Source: Marispirochaeta aestuarii (GTDB lineage Bacteria; Spirochaetota; Spirochaetia; JC444; Marispirochaetaceae). From it: a DNA stretch of 64,000 nucleotides. The stretch spans positions 124,001 through 188,000 of the forward strand of contig NZ_MWQY01000009.1 of the NCBI RefSeq assembly GCF_002087085.1, written 5' to 3'. This document shows positions 59,043 through 64,000 of this stretch, piece by piece. The notes beneath the pieces are model-generated. The model was not told where the DNA came from. It did not search any database and worked only from the letters and a program-made list of their open reading frames with translations. Every line of letters starts with the position of its first letter. Within the stretch, counting starts at the first letter, position 1. The position numbers and the translations under genes are program-made.

Positions 59043-60431
59043 TTATGAACCACCATGCGGTGGAAATGCACCAGGTTCGATACCGTATTTTTTCAGCCGG
59101 TAGCGCATGGTATTCCTGGAGACACCCAGACGCCGGGCAGCGGCACTTATATTGCCGTCACAGGCATCCAGGGCGGACAGGAGCACCTTTTTTTCCATTT
59201 CATGAAGGGTTCGTTCCTTTCCGGTGAGAAACTCCACCTCCCCGGCAGAATCGAATACAGGATAGGGCTCCCGGGTAATGTCTGCAGGCAGATCCTTGGC
59301 TTCGATCACGGAGCCGGAAGAAAGTACGACGCAGCGTTCAATTACATTCTTCAGCTCCCGGACATTTCCCGGCCAATGATAGGATTCCAGGGCCCGGAGG
59401 GCAGCATCCGTCAGATACCGCTCATCCAGTCCAAAATCCACAACAAAGGTATCGAGAAAATACTCAGCCAGGGGAGCAATATCTTCCCGGCGTTTTCGCA
59501 GGGGCGGCAGTTCCAGGTGAAAGGTATTAATGCGATAGAAAAGGTCCCGCCGGAATTTCCCCTCTTCAACCAGCTGCTCGAGGTTCCGGTTGGTGGCACA
59601 TACAATACGGGTACGAATTTTTACCGGACGGTTCGATCCCAGGGGTTCGATGGTTTTGTTCTCCAGCATACGCAGAAGCTTGGGCTGGATGGAGAGGGGA
59701 AGATCACCAATCTCATCGAGAAAAAGGGTACCCCCCTCGGCCATACGAACCTTTCCTTCGAAATCGTCATCCGCTCCGGTAAAGGCCCCTTTCTTGTAGC
59801 CAAAAAGTTCCGACTCCAGAAGGCTCTCTGGAACCGCGGGGCAGTTTATACTGATAAACGGCAGATCCTCATCCCCCTGGTACACCGAATGAAGAGCACG
59901 GGCTACTACCTCCTTACCGCTGCCGCTCTCCCCGGTGAGCAGTACCGGCGAGGAGATACGCCCGATTTTTCGCAGAGTTTCGGCAATATCCCGCATAAGG
60001 GGAGAACGAAAGATAACCGTAAGCTCTTTCTGGTCGTCTCTGAGGGCAGTATTCTCCCTTTTAAGCTTGTCCAGCTGCCAGAGCCGGTTGACTGTGTGCA
60101 GAATGAGTTCCTTGTTGAAGGGCTTGGTAATAAAATCAACCGCTCCCATCTTCATGGCTTCCACCGCCCGTTCAATGGTTCCGTAGGCGGAGACCAGAAC
60201 GAAGGGGAGCCAGGGTTTACGAAGCTTGATCTCCTCCAGAAGAGCGATGCCGTCCATTCCGGGCATTTTCAGATCCGAAACCACAAGATCAATCTCCTGA
60301 TGCCTGTCAATCAGGTCAAGAGCCTGGATGCCATCCGCCGCTGTCAGAGTTGAATATCCGTGGGATTCAAACAGAATCTTCAGCACGGTCTGCATGTTCA
60401 ATTCGTCGTCAACAATAAGAATGGTTTTCAT
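59043..60431 (-). CDS. NtrC-family sigma-54-dependent response regulator
   Basis: A 462-residue regulator. The receiver domain (KTILIVDDELNMQ) has phosphorylation site D53 in VVSDLKMPGMDG. The AAA+ domain has Walker A GESGSGKE, GAFTGA in KKGAFTGADDD, FLDEIGDLP and R-finger region DLFYRINTF. The C-terminal Fis-type helix-turn-helix is ACDGNISAAARRLGVSRNTMRYRLKKYGI. It is coupled to the sensor kinase by a 4-nt overlap and would activate the sigma-54 promoter of the sugar transporter immediately downstream. Confidence 0.95.
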   Translation of the reverse strand: MKTILIVDDELNMQTVLKILFESHGYSTLTAADGIQALDLIDRHQEIDLVVSDLKMPGMDGIALLEEIKLRKPWLPFVLVSAYGTIERAVEAMKMGAVDFITKPFNKELILHTVNRLWQLDKLKRENTALRDDQKELTVIFRSPLMRDIAETLRKIGRISSPVLLTGESGSGKEVVARALHSVYQGDEDLPFISINCPAVPESLLESELFGYKKGAFTGADDDFEGKVRMAEGGTLFLDEIGDLPLSIQPKLLRMLENKTIEPLGSNRPVKIRTRIVCATNRNLEQLVEEGKFRRDLFYRINTFHLELPPLRKRREDIAPLAEYFLDTFVVDFGLDERYLTDAALRALESYHWPGNVRELKNVIERCVVLSSGSVIEAKDLPADITREPYPVFDSAGEVEFLTGKERTLHEMEKKVLLSALDACDGNISAAARRLGVSRNTMRYRLKKYGIEPGAFPPHGGS

Positions 60432-62521
60432 GTCAAATCCTGGAGTACAACGGTAAAGGTGCTTCCCGTTCCGGGAGTCGAATCTACATAAATAGAACCG
60501 TTATGTTCCTGTACAATTCTATGGACAATGGACAGGCCGAGGCCCGTCCCCTTGTTTTTCATGGTGAAAAAGGGATTGAAGATATTCCGGAGCGTTTCCT
60601 GATCCATTCCACAGCCCTGATCACTGATGCTGATTTTCAGAGTCTCATCGCTGGAACCCACCTTAATAAGGACAACTCCTTCTTCGCTGGCCTCAAGGGC
60701 ATTCTGAACAAGATTTCTGACCACCTGCTCCATAAGATCCTTGTCCAGATTGCGCAAGGGAATCCCGGAATCGATATCCACCTTAACGGCAACCCCTGGG
60801 TATTTATCCAGGGGCAACAGGGACAAAGCGGATCTTACAATATCTTCGATACTGCATTTGGCCCGGTTAATCTGCAGAGGCCGGGCAAAATCAAGAAAAT
60901 TCTGGATTATATAGTTGAGACTGTCAATCTCGCTTACCAGCAATCTGGTTAGCTCCTTGTACTGTTCTGCATGTTTAAGCTGTTCCTTCCCAAAATTGTC
61001 CCGCAGGATCTCCGCGGAAACCTTCATGATGGCCAGGGGGTTCCGTATCTGATGAGCCACCCCGGCCACCATTTCTCCAATGGCGGCCAGACGCTGGGAT
61101 ACCAGCAGCTGCTCCTCCAACTTCTTTATCTGGGTAATATCCGAAATCACCGCAATAACCCCGAGCTCCTCTCCTGCTCCATCCGAGAAGGGCGAAGTCG
61201 AGACATTCAGAATTTCTTCACGGCCATCATAAATAAGCCGGCACTCCTTGAGGGTCACATACTCTCCCTGATGTATTCCCTGCCGAATGAGATCCTTTAC
61301 CTCCTGGGGAAGTACCGCCATCTCCAGGTCAAGGGGAAGGCCGCTCTCGCCGTCCATATGAACCATGCTGCTGGCGGCGGCGTTACAGGCGTTGATCAGT
61401 CCGTCATGGCCGACGGTTATAATCCCCGACCGTACATTGTTGAGAATCAGTTCATTATAATTGGCTAGCGCCGTCAATTCCCGGTCCCGGTTCTGCAAAT
61501 TTATACGCATCCTGTTAACAGACTCAACCAGATCGCCGAACTCATCCCCCGAGGTCTGCTGAATAGGATACGAAAAATCACCATTGCCGATCCGGGCTAC
61601 CCCCTCCTGCAACGCTGTATAGGGCTGCAGAAAGGATTGCCGGTAAAAAAGAATACTCAGCATCAGCGCTATTGCCAGAACCAGCACGGTAAGGAAAATG
61701 GCGAGCCTGTTATAGTCCCTGATGTTCTTGCGGGACTCACCCATGTCAAGCAGACAGAGAAGACGACCGTGGGGAGTACCCAGACTCTCGATGGTTGAAA
61801 CCCCAAGAAGATAATCACCCACACTAATCACATCCCGGGTGGTCATCGTATTGGCACGCCTGAGCATCCGGGACCACTCGCCATTACTCAACGTAAAGGC
61901 GTGGACGGCCCGGGCCGGGAACTGTACATAGGCGATGGAATTACTGTTGCGCTGCAGCCGGTCCATAAACTGATAATCCAGGGCAATCCTGGCTCCGATC
62001 ATACCGATGACCTGTTCCTCCCGGACAATCTGAGCCACACTCCACAAGTACATTCCGGTGCCGTCATCATGCAGAAAACTCTGCAGCCCCTGTTTATATG
62101 CCCTGGCAACAATACCGATCAGGGCATCGTCGGGGGGCTTTTCGGTGGACTCGTCTACGGCCAGAAGGTTTCCCGCATCGACGAAAACGAAAATACCGTT
62201 AAGATCCAGGGCCCGATTGAAAAGGGAGAGCTCCCGCCGAAGGAGATTCCTGAGACGGAATTCCGCATACTCAATGACATTTTTCTGACCCGAAAGCAGG
62301 CTCACCTTGTTATTCAGATCATCCTGTACCTGCATCATGAAGGAATCGATATTCTCAATGGCTATAGACATCTGTCCACGAAAACTGTCGATGGTACTCC
62401 GGGATATAAGCATGTACATGCCTATCTGGGTGAGGATCCCCTGAAAAAGAACGATGGCAATAAAAGAGAGGGCCACCTTGGTGGAAATCTTTACCTTTCC
62501 CCGTTTTATAAAGGGAATCAT
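60428..62521 (-). CDS. Membrane sensor histidine kinase with PAS domain
   Basis: A 697-residue kinase. Membrane helices at about 17-37 and 275-295 enclose a ~235-residue periplasmic sensor; a HAMP domain (LQPYTALQEGVARIGNGDFSYPIQQTSGDEFGDLVESVNRM) and a PAS domain (LNNVRSGIITVGHDGLINACNAAASSM) follow. The H-box is AGVAHQIRNPLAIM, with Q where most kinases have E beside the histidine; the N-box QNALEAS, DQGCGMD and GTGLGLSIV are intact. It overlaps the binding-protein gene upstream and the response regulator downstream by 4 nt each. The signal is probably a sugar or the adjacent periplasmic binding protein. Confidence 0.93.
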   Translation of the reverse strand: MIPFIKRGKVKISTKVALSFIAIVLFQGILTQIGMYMLISRSTIDSFRGQMSIAIENIDSFMMQVQDDLNNKVSLLSGQKNVIEYAEFRLRNLLRRELSLFNRALDLNGIFVFVDAGNLLAVDESTEKPPDDALIGIVARAYKQGLQSFLHDDGTGMYLWSVAQIVREEQVIGMIGARIALDYQFMDRLQRNSNSIAYVQFPARAVHAFTLSNGEWSRMLRRANTMTTRDVISVGDYLLGVSTIESLGTPHGRLLCLLDMGESRKNIRDYNRLAIFLTVLVLAIALMLSILFYRQSFLQPYTALQEGVARIGNGDFSYPIQQTSGDEFGDLVESVNRMRINLQNRDRELTALANYNELILNNVRSGIITVGHDGLINACNAAASSMVHMDGESGLPLDLEMAVLPQEVKDLIRQGIHQGEYVTLKECRLIYDGREEILNVSTSPFSDGAGEELGVIAVISDITQIKKLEEQLLVSQRLAAIGEMVAGVAHQIRNPLAIMKVSAEILRDNFGKEQLKHAEQYKELTRLLVSEIDSLNYIIQNFLDFARPLQINRAKCSIEDIVRSALSLLPLDKYPGVAVKVDIDSGIPLRNLDKDLMEQVVRNLVQNALEASEEGVVLIKVGSSDETLKISISDQGCGMDQETLRNIFNPFFTMKNKGTGLGLSIVHRIVQEHNGSIYVDSTPGTGSTFTVVLQDLT

Positions 62522-63744
62522 AGACCGAGTTCCTCGATCTCGCTTTGGATAAACCTGAATGCATCCCTGACGGAGACATCTTCCTCAAGGGCAGAGTATA
62601 CCCATTTTCTGATGATAGTCGAAATCTCCTGATATCGCGGGTGGACAGGCCGAACCTTTGCGCCCCGTACCTGGACCCGCTTTGCATCGAAATAGGGATC
62701 CCGCATTCGTGTCTCCGGCTCGGACCAGACCTGACGCCAGACGGGAAACTCATGCAGATAACGCCGCTGGAACTCGGGAGACGAAAGGTAAGAGATAAAC
62801 CTCCAGGCCTCATCCTTCCGGGTGGACGACTTCATCACCGCAAGACCCTGAAAACCGGATACCGTTGCGCTGGCTCCCAGGGAATCAGAATACGGCAGGG
62901 TACTGACGGTAAAATCAAAAACCGGCGCTCCGCTTCCGCTTCCGGCGGCTTCCTCCAGCCTGCCGATAAGGAAGGTCCAGTTTGAAGTGAAAAGGGCGTC
63001 CCCCCAGGTGAAGACCTCCGCAGAGAACATCTCCCCCGCGTTGAGACTGTAGGGATTCAGAAGTCCCTCGTGCTTCAGATCGAGAAGGTATTCCAGGGCC
63101 ATTCTGTTCTCGGGCCTGTCCAGAATCAGCTTGTCCCGGGAGGGATCCCAGGTATTGCCAAAGGCCCCTGAGAGCCAGACAAGTTCGCAAACCAGGACCT
63201 CCTCGGACCTCAGGGAATCAAATATGGGGTATTCGATAACTCCCTTCTCCCTGGCGACAGCAGCCATGTGACGCATCTCCTCCAGGGTGTCGGGGGGACG
63301 GTCAAAGCCCGCTCGGCGAAGGAGATCCATATTGGTATAGAGCATCTGGAAGTTGGCAAGAAACGGCACACCCCACAGTTCACCTTTGTACATATTGGCA
63401 CTGTAGATTGGAGCAATCACACCGGCTTCCACACTCCTCCGCAGATCATCAGGTACAGGGTCAAGGATACCTCGGTCAACAAAATCAGCAGTCCAGATAT
63501 TATCCAGAAGCACGACGTCAAAGGCGTCCCCCTCTCCCGTTCTTCCGGTTACCAGATCGTAGATATCCTCATATTCCTCAAATCGCAGGGTGACTTCAAT
63601 TCCCGTTTCTTCGGTGAACTCCCTTCCCCGCTGTTCGACGTCCCGGGGATCATAACCGGCCTGGGCCATATAGATTACCCTCAGCGGATCGGCACTCAGC
63701 ATGACAGAAAAAAGGAGCAAAGCGACGGGCACAGAAAGTCTCAT
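62518..63744 (-). CDS. Extracellular solute-binding protein, likely sensory partner of the kinase
   Basis: A 408-residue family 1 (MalE/UgpB-type) binding protein. A signal peptide (MRLSVPVALLLFSVMLSA) precedes LRVIYMAQAGYDPRDVEQRGREFTEETGIEVTLRFEEYEDIYDLV, then FDVVLLDNIWTADFVDRGIL, GVPFLANFQMLYTNMDLLRRAGFDRPPDTLEEM and ALFTSNWTFLIGRLEEAAG. No ABC permease genes of its class are adjacent. Instead it overlaps the sensor kinase gene by 4 nt (ATGA). Similar gene orders are known where a binding protein presents its sugar to a kinase, so I infer a sensory role. ATG 63744 starts the signal peptide; the longer frame to 63780 does not. Confidence 0.9.
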   Translation of the reverse strand: MRLSVPVALLLFSVMLSADPLRVIYMAQAGYDPRDVEQRGREFTEETGIEVTLRFEEYEDIYDLVTGRTGEGDAFDVVLLDNIWTADFVDRGILDPVPDDLRRSVEAGVIAPIYSANMYKGELWGVPFLANFQMLYTNMDLLRRAGFDRPPDTLEEMRHMAAVAREKGVIEYPIFDSLRSEEVLVCELVWLSGAFGNTWDPSRDKLILDRPENRMALEYLLDLKHEGLLNPYSLNAGEMFSAEVFTWGDALFTSNWTFLIGRLEEAAGSGSGAPVFDFTVSTLPYSDSLGASATVSGFQGLAVMKSSTRKDEAWRFISYLSSPEFQRRYLHEFPVWRQVWSEPETRMRDPYFDAKRVQVRGAKVRPVHPRYQEISTIIRKWVYSALEEDVSVRDAFRFIQSEIEELGL

Positions 63745-63827
63745 AGATATCAAACTACACCAGCCCTCTGGAGATGACAAGTCTTAATATTTTTGATCCG
63801 GTAGATATCGTTTTCTGCAGAATCCTG

Positions 63828-63856
63828 TTTACCCGCCGAACAGGCTTCGATACAAT
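63828..63856 (+). promoter_or_regulatory. Promoter of the sirtuin gene
   Basis: TTTACC (63828-63833), 17-nt spacer, TACAAT (63851-63856), immediately before the sirtuin ATG at 63866. The distance leaves a very short or absent leader. Confidence 0.5.
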
Positions 63857-63865
63857 GTCCCTGCC

Positions 63866-64000
63866 ATGAATGAAGGAATCGTATTTGAACCCCATTTCAT
63901 CGACCTGATGAAGAGTTCAACCAGAATACTGGTTGTAACGGGAGCAGGAATCAGCACCAGTGCCGGGATTATAGATTTTCGAAGCCCCGGAGGCCTCTAC
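63866..64000 (+). CDS. Sir2-family NAD-dependent deacylase, cut by the right edge
   Basis: Only the first 45 residues are present. They contain the sirtuin NAD-binding signature VVTGAGISTSAGIIDFRSPGGLY (residues 23-45), with GAGIS and DFRS both intact; the usual proline of GIPDFR is isoleucine. The enzyme removes acyl groups from lysines using NAD. ATG 63866 follows a promoter-like element by only 9 nt, with no good ribosome site. The catalytic histidine and zinc ligands lie beyond the window, so activity cannot be judged. Confidence 0.85.
   Translation, partial: MNEGIVFEPHFIDLMKSSTRILVVTGAGISTSAGIIDFRSPGGLY

Noticed and set aside
1-64000. tRNA, rRNA, CRISPR arrays, transposases, integrases and phage genes
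   Set aside because: None seen. The window reads as continuous chromosomal operons without signs of recent insertion.

Overview
The window looks like chromosomal DNA of a free-living, probably anaerobic spirochaete (Spirochaetota, Spirochaetaceae-like). Reasons: it is moderately GC-rich by eye; three periplasmic binding proteins share a signal-peptide end of the FANG/FAGG type common in spirochaetes; the cell is clearly diderm (LolA-like protein, beta-barrel, LolCDE-type ABC genes); there is a tungsten-type aldehyde:ferredoxin oxidoreductase; and a soluble chemoreceptor is paired with an ODP-like diiron protein, an arrangement known from Treponema. This placement is inferred. No rRNA, tRNA, CRISPR array, insertion sequence or prophage was found. 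Gene density is high, with many 4-8 nt start/stop overlaps.

Region 1 (1-2112, minus strand) is the most unusual. A MarR-type regulator with a likely self-operator, an ArsM-like methyltransferase, a 35-residue cysteine-containing peptide that no standard ORF cutoff would report, a strong perfect-palindrome hairpin, and a radical SAM enzyme cut by the left edge form one tight operon. It has the architecture of a radical-SAM RiPP locus, here joined to an arsenite-methyltransferase-like enzyme.

Region 2 (2158-15557) is metabolic. It holds a LeuCD-type hydro-lyase, alanine dehydrogenase, and a tripartite tricarboxylate transporter (tctC on one side, tctBA on the other) flanking a PrpR-type sigma-54 activator. 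Both transporter units have a GG-N10-GC sigma-54 promoter. A GntR regulator, a zinc alcohol dehydrogenase, a LarA/DUF2088-family protein and a split chromate transporter follow.

Region 3 (15558-31954) contains a DEAD-box helicase with a structured leader, an acyltransferase, an AOR + SCP2-like + iron-ADH operon, AlaA aminotransferase, a degenerate HD-GYP protein, several uncharacterised proteins, a TGS-nucleoside kinase and a spore-photoproduct-lyase-like radical SAM protein.

Region 4 (31976-38103) is an operon under a winged-helix regulator with a perfect operator-like inverted repeat. It encodes a membrane protein, the regulator, a LolA-like protein, a beta-barrel, an ABC ATPase and two FtsX-type permeases, i.e. 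an outer-membrane-directed export system.

Region 5 (38100-48810) has a PfkB kinase, a complete branched-chain amino-acid-type ABC transporter (livJ, H, M, G, F) with hairpins after livJ, a DUF255 protein, PhhB, and the ODP/chemoreceptor pair.

Region 6 (48879-63744, minus strand) is a carbohydrate regulon. A binding-protein/histidine-kinase/NtrC-type cascade sits directly upstream of a xylFGH/ChvE-type sugar ABC transporter that has its own sigma-54 promoter. Then come an RpiR regulator, a 2-hydroxyacid dehydrogenase, a GntP permease, an FGGY kinase and a class II aldolase, suggesting uptake, oxidation/phosphorylation and aldol cleavage of a sugar acid or related sugar. The right edge cuts a sirtuin gene.
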